Shown here one piece after another: positions 10,944 through 22,802 of a DNA stretch of 64,000 bases. The DNA is from Annona cherimola (Eukaryota; Streptophyta; Magnoliopsida; Magnoliales; Annonaceae): positions 93,915,137 through 93,979,136 of the forward strand of contig CM059972.1 in assembly GCA_030490835.1 (NCBI GenBank), read 5' to 3'. The stretch's first letter is position 1. Each line of letters opens with the position of its first letter. A program made the position numbers and the translations under genes. Under the pieces are notes generated by a model, which was not told where the DNA came from, ran no database searches, and saw only the letters and a list, made by a program, of their open reading frames with translations.

Positions 10944-11625
10944 TAGATAGGGTAATTTACTAATATACTCATTTAGTTTAACGCTAATTGCCGATATACT
11001 CATATTGTTTCATGAATTATATATTATCTCTATAAAGTTTCACTAAAATTGCTTATATACCCACGTTAACGTCAAGACGTGAACTATTAAATAAAAAAGG
11101 ATAATTTATGGATATAACAACTTAGTTTGACATTAATTGCTAATATACCTACCTTGTTTCACAATTTGTATGTTACTCTAATAAAGTTTCATTGAAATTA
11201 TTTGCACACTCATAACACATCTTTGTCGTCCGAAATAGTAATGCATCCATTAAAAATTTGAATAATGAAAAATGACCCTATTTGAAGCTATATTAGAATT
11301 TCATGTTTTACAAAACACCTAATTCTGCAAGTGGAAGAGGTTCTCCTAAAGGGTAACATGTCAACAGTTAACACGGATATGCAAACAATTTTGGTAAAAC
11401 TTTGTATAGATAATATGCAATTCATGAAATAATATGGGCATATCGTCAATTAGCGTCAAATTAAGTGAGTATATCAGCAAATTATACTTTTTTATTTAAC
11501 AGCCATTAACATGGGTACACAAGCAATTTTGGTGAAACCTTGTAGGAATAATATGCAATTCGTAAAACAATATGGTTATATTAGCAGCTAACATCAAACT
11601 AAATAAGCATATCAGCAAATTATCC
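10944..11625. repeat. Four-unit palindrome (two direct units, then two inverted)
   Basis: Units of about 125 bp at 10944-11068 and 11099-11225 read in one direction (motifs TAATATACTCATTTAGTTTA, TCTATAAAGTTTCACT); those at about 11345-11488 and 11490-11625 read in the other (AAACTTTGTATAGATAATAT, TAAGTGAGTATATCAGC). Layout A-A-spacer-A'-A'. The spacer is about 110 bp. Confidence 0.75.
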
Positions 11626-11998
11626 TTTTGGATATCGAAAGTGATCAGTTCTTAGTATTATTTGGTTTAAAATCTTAATTGATTCTTAATTTAAATGCTC
11701 TTTGTTATTAAAGTTGTATTTCATGTATTTATTTTGTATTCGACTAATTTTAAAATTATTAGATTAAAGTATCTTTTCAATAATTCGATTTCAATTTGAT
11801 CCATTCTCTTTTTTATATATTAAAATTATATTATTTGTAAATTACATGCACCAAAGTACTTATAAATGTACAGTGAGTTCATATATAATAAAGTGAAAAG
11901 ATCTTCTGTAATATACAACAGGTTCTATGAAATCATAAATTTTGTACTAATTATAAAATTTTCCTTTTTAAAAAGATACAGTAATATCTTGCGAAGAT
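11626..11998. other. AT-rich intergenic DNA, nothing recognised
   Basis: No features seen. Confidence 0.5.
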
Positions 11999-12512
11999 GC
12001 TTCTATGGAAGCTCTATTTCTATATAGCTCACTCTATTTTTAACATCTAGATAGTTGATGAAAAATTTACTCCATCTATTGTAGTTAGCAACATTTATAT
12101 TATAATAAAAATTCTTTCATTTGTCTATTATTATTGTACATGAGTCTCATCTACAAACATATAAAATCAATGTAATAAATTGATTTAATGCTAAATATCA
12201 ATTTTTAAATAATATTTTCAACATCTAAACCATCTAAAAATCATTGTTATATAGATAAATGATTCTGTAAAGTATTACTACATTCCAATATATATGTGAA
12301 TGGATTTAAATATTTTTCCTAGTTTACATATAAATGTACTTATTTTTAAGCAAATTTAGCCTACGTAGATATTCGATTTGGATGAAACTTAGTTTATTAA
12401 CTAAACAAGTGATATTAAATACAATAAATGAATTAGATTTTTCATTAAATATTATTATATTAAAATGAGGGTTACATGAAATCGCTTCTATTCTATGTAA
12501 CTCGGTTACAAA
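11999..12512. mobile_element. MITE family B, copy 1
   Basis: Starts GCTTCTATGGAAGCTC and ends CATGAAATCGCTTCTATTCT ATGTAAC. Core AACATCTAAACCATCTAAAA and GATTTGGATGAAACTTAG are shared with the other family-B copies. Confidence 0.65.
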
Positions 12513-12677
12513 GAAGTGGGCCCAAATATCTTGATATAAATTTAATTCTTCATGCATATTCTTATTTATTAACACAGCCTCTCAAGCTGGTGAGTAGCAA
12601 TTTCTTACTTCCAACTTATAAGTTATGTCCTCTAGACTAAATCAGTAAACACCTTAATAAATATGGGCTTTACTTTT

Positions 12678-13158
12678 ACGAAACTCTTCTTTTATGTAAT
12701 TTTCTTCATTTTTAATATTTTAATAATTGATAAAAAATTTACTTCATTATTAATATTTAGCATCATTTATATTTTCACAAAAATATTTTCATTTATCTAG
12801 TATTAATTGTATAGACTTCATTTACAAATATATAAAATCAACATAATAAAATAATTTAATATTAAGTATCAATTTTAAAGTAATATATTCAATATCTAAA
12901 CCATCTAAAATATAAGGATTATTACTATATGATAAATGCTTCTGTAAAGTATTATTATATTTTAATACATATGTGAAATTTAACATTTTCACTATTTCAC
13001 ACATGAATACATATCTATTTTTCAGCAAATGTGGCCAATGCACATGTTTAATTTAAATGAAACTTAGTCTTCTAGATAGGAAAATGATATTAGATATGAT
13101 AAATAGATTAAATTTTGCATCAGTCATTAATATATTAAAAATAAAAGTGGTTACACAA
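12678..13158. mobile_element. MITE family B, copy 2
   Basis: Same core as copy 1 (AATATCTAAACCATCTAAAA, TTTAAATGAAACTTAGTC), in the same orientation and only about 165 bp from it. Confidence 0.6.
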
Positions 13159-13374
13159 ATAAATATATCAAAAACTTCCTCTTGCATAAATGCATATTGT
13201 GTCTAAATGAATTTTTTTTAAAAAAAAAAACTATTTTACAAAACATTAATCAATTTCTATGTGCTTATCACAATATATTTGACTATTAATTTTAATTGAA
13301 CTTGCAAACAACTTAATAAATATCCAAGCATGGTACTTGGAAGAAGTAGTCATAGCAATTGATATATTGAGTGT

Positions 13375-13645
13375 GATCCTATGCACTCGGGTGCACTTAG
13401 CTTTAGTGCATCCAAGTGCAAATAGCTATTTTTTAATAATTTTTTGAAATTTTTTTATGGAACTGTTAATTTAAATATATTTAACATATGAATCAATTTT
13501 TACCAATTTTAAAGATTTGTAGATATTTTTTATAAATACGCTTCGATAAACAATTTTATAAAAAAATATAAAAAGATGGGTTATATGCAGGGGTGCACCA
13601 AGCGTACACCAGGGCGTTTTTTTTTTTATTTTCTGTAGAATCGGA
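13375..13645. mobile_element. Family-E foldback-type element
   Basis: Left GATCCTATGCACTCGGGTGC and right GGGGTGCACCAAGCGTACAC are imperfect inverted ends. The interior TTGAAATTTTTTTATGGAAC, TTTAACATATGAATC and CAATTTTTACC is shared with 10545 and 33655. Confidence 0.5.
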
Positions 13646-15055
13646 TTTTGGTACATCAGAATGCAATGTCTTCTTGTGAACCGTCTCGAATAATTGTATA
13701 CTATAATCTGTATGATAATTAGTTTTTAATTCAAAGCCATTTTTGACAAATAAAAGTATCTATATTCCCAAGATGTCCTTTATATATCTTAACATTTTAT
13801 ATGCAGCATCTAAATATGTTTTCTAATTGAACATAAATTTATTTGAAAATTTATTGAATAATTAATATCAGATCAAGCTATAGTTGGACACATGTTTTCT
13901 CAATTATTCTTCTAAAATACTTTGCTTCATAATTGGACACTTTTATATTTTAATCATCAAAATTTTTAATAGTTTGCATGTGTGCGTCTTTTATGATATC
14001 CAAATCATATTTCCTTTATTTTAGAAAATTATTGGTATTCTTCTTACTTCAATTCCTAGGATTATTTTCAATCTTCGATATCCCTTAATTTGAAGTATTA
14101 TTTTTTCTCCTACTTACTATGAAAACTAGAAGTATATAGACTTTTTTTCATTTGTTAATTTTAAGCTGTTTAATTCTCCAACCTTTTATGATTGTTATAA
14201 TCAATAATATTTTTACTATCATCATTTTGGTAGCATGAGTAAAAAATTCATGATAACGTACACTCTAATAAGATTATCTTATATCTTTCTCTGTTACTGC
14301 ATCGTAATTGTATTTAATTTTATAACTCTATTTATAATCCATGGGTTTCATACACGCACATCTTGTAATAAGCTCTCATATTTTATTTTAATTTCTTTTA
14401 AGGATCTAATTTCTTGAACCTTAATTCTATTAATGGAGTTTTTTTCTTAATTCTATTATGGAGTTTGCTGATGCCTTTTTAGCAAGATTTAGTGGGGCAT
14501 CTTGAGTAGCGATCAATTTTTCGTTTAGCATTTCTTTTTCTTAAGAATCTTCTAAGAAATTTATATTACTGACCTATTATCCTCTATTAGTACAGGTAGT
14601 TACAGGTTGTTAAATTATCTTCTTTTTTATGAGGAAAATTTTCATGAAAATTATATATGTATCTGAAGAGTTGTACCGTCCTAATTAGCAATAAATACAG
14701 GTGGGTCGAATTTTTATTTTTCTTTTCTTTTCCGGTTGCGTTGGGAACCATCATTGATTTTTTTGCAATTTCAGAAAGATTTTCTGAAATACTTCTTTTT
14801 ATATACTTTTATCTTATAATAACAAATTTAGAACATCCCCAATTAGGGGAACTGGTTTGATGAAGAGAATACTGCCTCTTGGAAGATTATACGAATCATT
14901 CAACCCCATTAGAAGTTAAAATCTTTTTCATAGGATTTCAGGAATTTCTTAATTAGAAGCAAAATTGAATATTTTGGTAAGATGACAAAAGCCTAGGGCT
15001 GGTCCCTGTGGATGGTATTTGCTTTCATCTCTTGGGTTAATGTGTGAAGCTAGCC
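13646..15055. other. AT-rich intergenic DNA, nothing recognised
   Basis: 1.4 kb without repeats or coding signals that I could place; short open frames (14235-14417, 14657-14860) are not convincing. Confidence 0.5.
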
Positions 15056-15360
15056 AAAGTGGTTGTTTGGAAAATAAAAAAAACTTTTCCAACTAAATTT
15101 TTTTTATTAGTGTATATTTACTTTCAAATTAAAATTTTTTATTGGTATATATTTACAACTATCTCAATTTTTATTGCAAACAAGCCTTGAAATTTTATAA
15201 TTATAAAATGCTCGGCCAATAAATTTGGAATCGCAAATAAACTCCCATCTAAAATTAGAAAACAAAGCTCTCAAAGAAGGAAGCAGCCCCCACCACTTGA
15301 TACAAAACTGCATTTAAGAAGATAAATGCTCTTGCTACTTGTGCTAGCCGTAGGCGGTCA

Positions 15361-15682
15361 AACTATAACTTTTAAATCCAAAATTTTTCACTTTCTATAA
15401 TTAACTTATTTTTTAATTATTTTTTTTACATCTTTCCATACAACATCATACTTTTCAATCATTTTTACACATCTACGTAAACAATTAACCTATTTATTTT
15501 AATTTTATTCTCTTTATTTATCATTTACACAACTACCTATACAAGTAATCTATTTATTTTAACTTTATTCTGTTTAGTTATCATTATTACTCATATTATA
15601 TCATATTATTTTCTGCTTATTTAAAATCTCTTATACTAAAAATATTTCTTTATAAACTTTTATCACTTCCGAAATACACCCT
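15361..15682. mobile_element. Family-C MITE with an internal duplication
   Basis: Carries the family-C order (AATTTTTCACTTTCTATAAT ... CTTCCGAAATACACCC). The segment AACCTATTTATTTTAA...TTATCATT occurs twice, about 65 bp apart. A smaller AT-rich piece with GTTTGGAAAA / GCAAACAAGCC ends lies at 15060-15190. Confidence 0.5.
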
Positions 15683-15699
15683 AAATGTAAATAAAGGAC

Positions 15700-16050
15700 G
15701 ATGGTGTCATGGTGAGGGTGGGGTGATCCCTGCAACGGATTCGAATCCATCCATGGTCCGCCACGAGTTCCTCATTAGCTATTCAGCTCATCCTTAAGTT
15801 CTGTCAGTCTTCCACGGTGCAGACGGTTCTAGGTAGGTAATGGTTCCCATCATCGGAGGGAAGAAGGCACCCTGACGCTGACCCTGACCCGGACATAAAA
15901 TAGAAAAGAGCTAGTGAGACCCACCCGCCCTCACTGTCACTCCCACCCACACCCTCAACCCGCTTCATGGACGTGTGAATGGTTTTTCCAAAGGTTGATC
16001 CTGGCAACGTGATTAGAGTGGGAATGCATGAAAAGTGAGAAAAAATATAT
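15700..16050. other. GC-rich island with a tRNA-like B box
   Basis: GC-richer than its surroundings. ACGGATTCGAATCCATCC (15737-15754) matches the Pol III B box GRTTCRANNCC, preceded by GATGGTGTCATGGTGAGG; the start may therefore be a tRNA-derived SINE, but no tail or TSD was found. A minus-strand open frame (15804-16064) is not recognised. Confidence 0.35.
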
Positions 16051-16620
16051 TTTAAAAATTCCATGAATGATATGATAGAAATAAAAATAAATTGTGTATT
16101 GCAACGGGTGCATTAAAGCACCTAGGTGCACTCAATCATTTCTCAATATAATAGGGATAAAATTGAAATAAACAAAATAATTATGCAAAAATAATTGAAA
16201 TATAAGAGTAAAATTGGAAAAAGTAGAATACTTTTACAGTTAAAATATCAAATCATTTATGAAAATATATAAAGAAAAAAATTATGGAAACGCAGCCCGT
16301 GCGCGTTACCAAACGTGTCTGACACTAAACAATAAGGAAAAGGTCATTTGGGATTGGGATGATGAATTTTAATTTATATAAACCTCTCCATTTTGGATAA
16401 ATCTTGATGATGAAAGGGAAATATGTCTTTCAGATTTTTTAGTCTATTATCATGGTAGGAAAAAATGTTCAATTGAAGTATTGGGTGGGTCATACTTAAT
16501 TTTTTTTATGGATATCCATATGTCACGGTGGACACTCCTACATAAAATTTTGGAGAGGCTTAACACCACCTATGCTACACATGAAAATCGTTGCTGCCAT
16601 TTTTCGAACTCCCTTCAACA
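16051..16620. other. AT-rich intergenic DNA, little recognised
   Basis: GGTGCATTAAAGCACCTAGG TGCAC near 16107-16131 resembles a family-E end. Nothing else seen. Confidence 0.4.
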
Positions 16621-16622
16621 CC

Positions 16623-16685
16623 AAAGGCTGAAATTATTTGGTTGTAAATATACTCCATCAAAAAAAAAAAAAAGGCTGAAATTAT
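16623..16685 (+). mobile_element. Micro LINE-tail insertion (33 bp, perfect 15-bp TSD)
   Basis: AAAGGCTGAAATTAT occurs at 16623-16637 and 16671-16685. Between them lies a 33-bp insert: TTGGTTGTAAATATACTCC, then ATC and 11 A. This has the anatomy of an extremely 5'-truncated LINE insertion. Confidence 0.7.
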
Positions 16686-16689
16686 AATT

Positions 16690-17527
16690 ATGTAAAAATT
16701 ATAAAGAAATACTTTGAATGGTAAATTCCTGGATGCATTGGATTTTCATCACATCTACATTTAAATTTTTTTCACATTTTTCAACCCAATTGCTTTATCT
16801 ATTTTATTTTTTTTCTTAGCTCTTAATTATTATTCTTAACATATCATAGTAAATTTTCGAGTGCAAATAATACAAATGTGAAAGCAAACCAATGAGGTGG
16901 GGCCGGCTTATTAGGTGATAATTATTGGGTTCCGTAAGCATGCATTATGGAGAGTGCTTCATAGACAGCTTGTCATTCTAACATGGAATTATGGAAATAA
17001 TCCACTCTGTCGAGCAATCATATGGTATCATTTCACACTTCACAGAAATACTTCGGCCCTTGCCAATGGTTCTAGAAATGGAAAGGTGTGGGTGGATGGG
17101 ACCCGCACGGAGGAGGATGCGTGACGAGCTTTTGGACATCGGAGAAGTTATCAACCATCACCACTCACCAGACGACGCTGGGAAAAAACAGAAGAAGAGA
17201 GTGACAGAAAGACAGAAAAGATCATTTGGAATGAATAGCTGATCCAACGGACGACGATCAAGATTAAACAGTTGTTGTGGACCCTAATGGAAACGGCAAA
17301 GGACGATCCACGATTTGCTCCCCTCCCTCCCTGGAAAATGCCCACCACATAGCATAGTTTTTTTCATGAAGAAACTAAATAATATTCTTACCACTCGAGA
17401 GACGAGAAATTATGAAGAAACACCAGAAATTAGCGAAAAGAGCTGCTGGCAACAATCAAAACCGGGCACACTGATTGGCGCAAGGGCGATTTGCTTTCTT
17501 TGCCTTAGTGGCACAACACAGCCCAGT
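16690..17527. other. Unique DNA with a GC-rich island at 16890-17350
   Basis: Overlapping short frames are open on both strands in the GC-rich part, with purine-rich Arg/Lys-like coding and no recognised domain. It could be a promoter or a dead gene; nothing decides. Confidence 0.3.
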
Positions 17528-17740
17528 TTTTTTATGAGTTTATATTACATCATCTCAACCGTATTACATTTAAGCCCTAAGATATTCTTCCAAATTTTTG
17601 ATAATATTCTATGAATATCTTACCAACTTTAAATTTTTCTTAATAGTGTTTCTTAAATATGTCAATAGGTAGACACTCCCACGGAAATTGAAGAGAATAA
17701 CGCTACCATAAATTCTTCATACAAAGTGATGTTAGCAAGA
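17528..17740. repeat. Dispersed repeat, copy 1 (partner at 39880-40065)
   Basis: Shares TATATTACATCATCTCAA, CTAAGAYATTCTT, a GGTAGACACTCCCACGGAAA-type segment (GGATGCTCTCACAGAAATTC in the partner) and GAAGAATAAACGC / GAGAATAACGC in the same order and spacing. Confidence 0.5.
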
Positions 17741-18002
17741 GTTGAACCGAAGTTACAACAGAGCATAGTTGGATTTTGACAATTTTGGAATTTCACCCAA
17801 CACGAAATCAGTAAATAGAAAGGATGGGTTTGGGTAAGAAAAATATTCACAGAAACCATGAACAAATTTAAGATTTATGGGTTGTTCAGGCTTGATTTGT
17901 GTCTAAGATATTTTCATTTTTTTACTTCCATGAAATAACAAGCAAAACATCTAACTATCCGTGCAACACAAATAACCAGGCCGAAAATTGCATTAGTTTA
18001 AG

Positions 18003-18476
18003 AAGGGTTAATTTCAAATGTAACCACAATTTATACTCATATTTACAGATATAATAACATATTTATAAAAATAACATAGATGAACATACGTTTTATCCCT
18101 AATTTCAACTATAGCAATACCATTAAAACTGATGTTAGAAATGATGCAAAGTTACAATATTACACTTAATAAAAGTTAAAAAAAAAACTGCTCTAATTAA
18201 ATATGGTAAAAAATTGAACGAAAAAATATAAAAAATATGAAGTAAAAGTAGACTTAACTACTGCTGTGCGCATACACTTCTCCTTTTAAAGAAAATTGAT
18301 AAGGTCAATTTTATCAATTTTTGAAATGTTATTATGTTATTTGATAGAATCTAACGGCTTTGTTATATTTAGAATTTAGGGATAAAACACATGGACATTT
18401 ATGCTATTTTTATAAATGTGTGTTCATATTTGTAAATATGATAGAGGTTGTGGTCATATTTGAAATTAACTCTTTT
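18003..18476. mobile_element. Foldback element, about 105-bp arms
   Basis: Left arm GGTTAATTTCAAATGTAACC ... TTATAAAAATAACATAGATG ... GTTTTATCCCTAA. The right arm is its inverted copy, ending TTGTGGTCATATTTGAAATT AACTC. The unique middle is about 260 bp. No coding capacity. Confidence 0.7.
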
Positions 18477-18665
18477 ATTAATTAAGTTTGGCGTTACATT
18501 AGAAATATCTTCATTGTTCAGAATTCTAAGTCCATATTTCGGAAAAGAAAATATTTGATTAAAAGAACTGAATACAATAATCTTTTTTTTAAAATAATGA
18601 ATAACGAGGTCTACAAATAAATAAAATGTATGAAAGTTGGTCTACGACTTGAGGATGCACAGTGG

Positions 18666-18755
18666 CTAGTCCATGGCTAACAAGGAATGCATAATTATTG
18701 ATCCATGGCTAACAAAGAATTAATGCACGGATATTGGTCCATGGCTAACAAAAAT
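18666..18755. repeat. Short tandem repeat, 3 units of 32-37 bp
   Basis: GTCCATGGCTAACAA / GATCCATGGCTAACAA recurs at about 18669, 18701 and 18738. Confidence 0.6.
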
Positions 18756-19708
18756 ATATGAATACCAATTTGTGACTAAGAAAAGGAAGATAATTAGTAG
18801 TGACTCAAAGTCATCGGAGGTGGAACAAAGAGAAGAAGATGGAAAGATGATGTTCATTATACAGAGATGACCAAACCCCCGACATTTCTTTGTCTTGAGG
18901 ATATTAATCTCGTCGTACTTCTTAATATTGAGGTTACGGAAATCCATGAGTTATGTAAGCTTATTAGCCAATATTATACTCAGGAAGAGTATAAGGATAG
19001 TGAGGAACTCATCATCTACACTACGCATCTGCGAAGGTATAATAGAGTCTTGCCCTTTGAGAATGTTATGAGGTAGTAAAGTAGAGTCTTACCTCTCATA
19101 GAACAAAATAAAGCTTTTCTTTCTAGTACAACAAGTGGAAAAGGATGAGAACAAACTAGAATATTTCTTTTCAAGTATAATGGGGAGTAGAATGAAGTCT
19201 TCCTTTCCATGAGATGAATAGTGAGGTAGAGTAAGGTCTTTCCTACTATGATGATTGAAATAGTTGGTAGAGAGTGCATTTTAAAGTGAAGTTGCATAAC
19301 TTTAAAAAATAAATGCATATCTATTAATAGTATGAATGAGGGGGATATTAGCCTCCGGTAGTATGCATAATAAGATTATTAACTTTGAGCAGTGGGAGTG
19401 TGTATGAGACGGATACCAACCCTCATGGTCGACTTAATAGGTTGGACGAACTCGATGAGTCAAGTTTACTCGATGATTAGGTTAACTAGGATTTGATGAA
19501 TAACAAAAGGAGTACTAGATTCCAAATTTGAGCTAGTTGGGAGTCCCATGCTACATATCATGAATAATCTTGTATAACCTTAATTTTTTTCTTTAGCAAT
19601 AAGGTGTCTCATAATTATGTAATGCCAATAAAACCTTATCTACTCATCAAGCTATGCATGTTTTAAGGTTGTTACTTGTCAACATTACATGCAAGATCAT
19701 GCATAACC

Positions 19709-19757
19709 AAATCAAGGGCCAAAATCTGAGTAAAAAAAAAAATCAAGGAACAAAATA
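19709..19757 (+). mobile_element. Micro LINE-tail insertion
   Basis: AAATCAAGGGCCAAAAT and AAATCAAGGAACAAAAT flank CTGAGT plus a run of about 9 A. 15/17 duplicated flank. Confidence 0.45.
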
Positions 19758-20049
19758 TAAGCATAGAATAGTCAGATAATCTTTTTACTAAGCTAAAAGG
19801 TATGAGAATGAAAATCCATTAGAATCTAATTTCTCAGATTGTCGAAATCAAGTGGAGTTTGATGATTTTGGTAGTATAACCGGTTGATTTAAGTGATATT
19901 ATATTGTGGTTCAAGGATACCTAGGAAGTGGTAGTTATCATTCCATACCAACTCACCTACTTTATTAAAGAGTTAAGATATGAAATTAAGTAGGGAAGAG
20001 TATGTGAATTTTTTTTATTATTCCATCTAGAATCTTACTTTACAAGATC

Positions 20050-20245
20050 TCATTTTTTTCCTTTCATTTTTACAGACCAAGCCCAATGATCCTTGTAAAT
20101 TTTTCTACAATCCAAGAGGAGATCGAAGCTCTTCTCAATGGAGACGACTTCTACATGGAAGACATTGCTCCCTCAAGGTTTCAAACCTGGACAAGTTGAA
20201 AGGTCACCCAAAGTTCGTACCAACTGGGCCACACACAATTGGCAG
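20050..20245 (-). mobile_element. tRNA-derived SINE-like element
   Basis: On the minus strand, TGGCCCAGTTGG (20220-20231) fits the A-box consensus TRGYNNARNNG, and GGTTTGAAACC (20177-20187) fits the B box with one mismatch, at tRNA-like spacing. The distal end has A-rich AAAAAAATGAG. No clear TSD. Confidence 0.5.
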
Positions 20246-21640
20246 GGATTGTGAATTTTTTTAGAAAAAAAAAATTGTGAAATGTATATGAGTTAACTGC
20301 GAATATAGTGAACTAAATAAGAATGATTCTATCTTTCTATATGCTCACTTCCCTTCAAGGAGCTATTCGAGAAAGATAAATCAAGAACCTTACCAAGTTC
20401 CAACTAAGGTAAGAATGATTTGGAAGGGATGAGAGTAAGAATTCTAATAAGAAGATTTTCCGCGTGAGATAGGTCAGTTCTGTGCGAGTTGTGAACCTGT
20501 TCATCTTCTTCATTTTCACGGGGCTTATTTCAATCACAATGGCTTGATACAATCTGATGAAGGCCTTGCTTTGATGATAGGGATCACCCTGGTATGTACA
20601 TTGTATAAATGGTTTTATTTTTATTAAGCTACTTTATCTAATCAATTATAGATTGATACAACTCCCGTTGCATGGAAATTTACACACAACATCCTTATTT
20701 TTTCATTTTAAAATAATTTCTTCAAATCTAAATTATTTATGGCATTCGACCATGAGTGTTTTTCTATAATTCTAAAAATTGAGTATTTGTAAAACTTTAT
20801 ACATTATACATTCATTTTCAAATCTTAATAAAATTCCATGGTTATAATTCATTATCGAGAATCTGTATATAGTATGGTCGTTCGTAAATTGGGTGATTTT
20901 ATGGCAGCCCATAAATATTTTTTATTTTTATAAATGTGTGGGTCCTATTTAGATTCACCTTACATGTAGTTTGATAATTTCTTTTAAATTTGTTTAGTTT
21001 TTTTTTTCTTTTAAATGAATGTTTGGTGTCTTATATTTTACGTACAAGTTTTGCCTAAAGATTCACATTTTAGAATGCATAAGTAAATATCTAAAAATTT
21101 GTATTTATTTTTACATAAGTATTTACGGAAGTTCTAAGTGTTTCCTAGAATATCCTAATGGACTTGCGCAAGATAAGATTATCAGAGTATTCTGATTGAA
21201 AATGAATGACAGTCATTTTGTTAATATTTTCAAACTTGTTTATCACATTGTATTTATCACATTGTATTTGTATCTCCTTTTCATTTTTCCCTTGATTGAA
21301 GAGTTATCTCTATGAATCTTCGTGTCTTGTGTATAATTTTGTAGTTATTTATTTAATCTTATTTAAGATAACTACTTCCACAGCAAATGACATCAAAACA
21401 CTGTGCTTACAAATAAGGGGTACTTATACAAATAACTTTTTAAATATTAAACATATAAAAATATTATCGGGGATTTTTGCATTCCTTTCTACATTGTTTT
21501 TTCAAAGTTACAAATATATCGTTATTTTTAAAAAAAATTACAATCATACCTACATGATTTTTGCAAAATTGAGCGCGTATCACACATATCACGAGTTGCC
21601 TTACAGCCCTACCGTCGTGATTGTAGGATAGGAAAATACC
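20246..21640. other. AT-rich intergenic DNA, nothing recognised
   Basis: No supported features. Confidence 0.5.
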
Positions 21641-22250
21641 AAATTACCCATGTGCTCGATTTTTTATTCCAAATTACACACCTAACGATAGGAAAGAGAG
21701 GAGAAGAGCAGCGAACGACAGCAATCAGAGGCGCGATGAGCAACAATCTATTTCGCCAACTCCAGCTTCCGAAATTGATATGAGACGGGAGATGACCAGT
21801 AATCAAACGATCTATGCTCATGCTTCCATTTTGTTGTTGAACGAAAGACGATCGTGAGGCACGATTTATTGCTAGTTGCAGGTCTTGTTCTACCAGAATT
21901 CTGGAGGGAAGAGACATCTGGATTGACAATGTTGAAGGAGGCGGTGGATCAATGACGGCTGTTGATTTCTATGATGGTCACAAAAGTGGAAATAGATGAT
22001 CGGATCATGTTGCCATCATATTTGGAGAAAACATCAATGCTCCGGCGATACGGGAGATTGCTGCTGCTGCAACTCTGTGTTGCCGGCGAAGAAACAGAGC
22101 CTATCGGTCCTGAGGATTTCTTTCCTCCAATCAGTTGGTGGGCTTCAATCATTGAATAGGCATTGCCATTGGCAAGTGGTGCCTTAGAATAGGAGCAGCC
22201 ATGTCTTCCTTTGGTTGAGGATGATGAAGCATCATATTTTAGTGCTCGAA
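21641..22250. other. GC-richer island without recognisable gene
   Basis: Open frames on both strands (21609-21929 minus, 21962-22159 plus) overlap and show no known family. Possible remnant of a gene or a DNA transposon. Confidence 0.3.
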
Positions 22251-22302
22251 CGATATATGCTCATTTGCATACATGCAGCACTTGTATGATATCCAATCCA
22301 TT

Positions 22303-22376
22303 AATGCATCATGGAGTTTTTTTTTTTTTTTTTTTAGCTGATAGACGGTCTATCAAAAAATGCATCACGGAGTTTT
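22303..22376 (-). mobile_element. Micro LINE-tail insertion, minus strand
   Basis: AATGCATCATGGAGTTTT (22303-22320) and AATGCATCACGGAGTTTT (22359-22376) flank a poly-T run plus AGCTGATAGACGGTCTATC. On the minus strand this is a short sequence ending in poly-A. Confidence 0.6.
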
Positions 22377-22475
22377 GATTAAGTTGATTTTCATGTAATT
22401 TTGATTCGGTTATTTGATATGGCAACACATATATTCTATGGGTTATTCCATGCCTACTTGATTTCATTGTTGGTG

Positions 22476-22742
22476 TGTTTGGGAATGGATAAAACTTTTG
22501 ATGAAAAGTTATAGAGAGTAGAAGTTATCAAATGATGTGATATGATAGGGATAATGATGATGAGTAAATATGACAAAATTAAAATAAATAGGTTAGTTGT
22601 GCAAATAGTTGCGTAGAAATGATTAAAAAGTAGAATAGTGTAAAAGAAAATGTGAAGAAGTGATTAAAAAATAAAATAGTTATAAAAAGTGAAAAGTTTT
22701 AGGTTAAAAAATTTTAATTTTTATCTATTACCAAACACACTC
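22476..22742. mobile_element. Family-C MITE, copy 4 (inverted), well preserved
   Basis: Ends GGTGTGTTTGGGAATGGATA and TTTATCTATTACCAAACACA C are inverted copies. About 267 bp; no coding capacity. Confidence 0.7.
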
Positions 22743-22802
22743 TTTGATTGAAAGCGATAATGGCCCTATTTTGTTCCCCCCATGTAAAGGTTTGAATTTC
22801 AA

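Larger units (their letters stand above)
18477..20049. other. Intergenic DNA, mostly unrecognised
   Basis: Holds a short tandem repeat at 18660-18755, a micro insertion near 19710, and an unrecognised 69-residue frame at 18867-19076. The motif GTAGAGTCTTRCC recurs loosely at 19080-19240. Confidence 0.4.

Noticed and set aside
15733..15760. Possible tRNA gene (B-box-like GATTCGAATCC)
   Set aside because: No cloverleaf or acceptor stem can be drawn; at best SINE-derived.
21609..22187. Overlapping open frames on both strands
   Set aside because: No homology recognised and the strands contradict each other; reported only as a GC-richer island.
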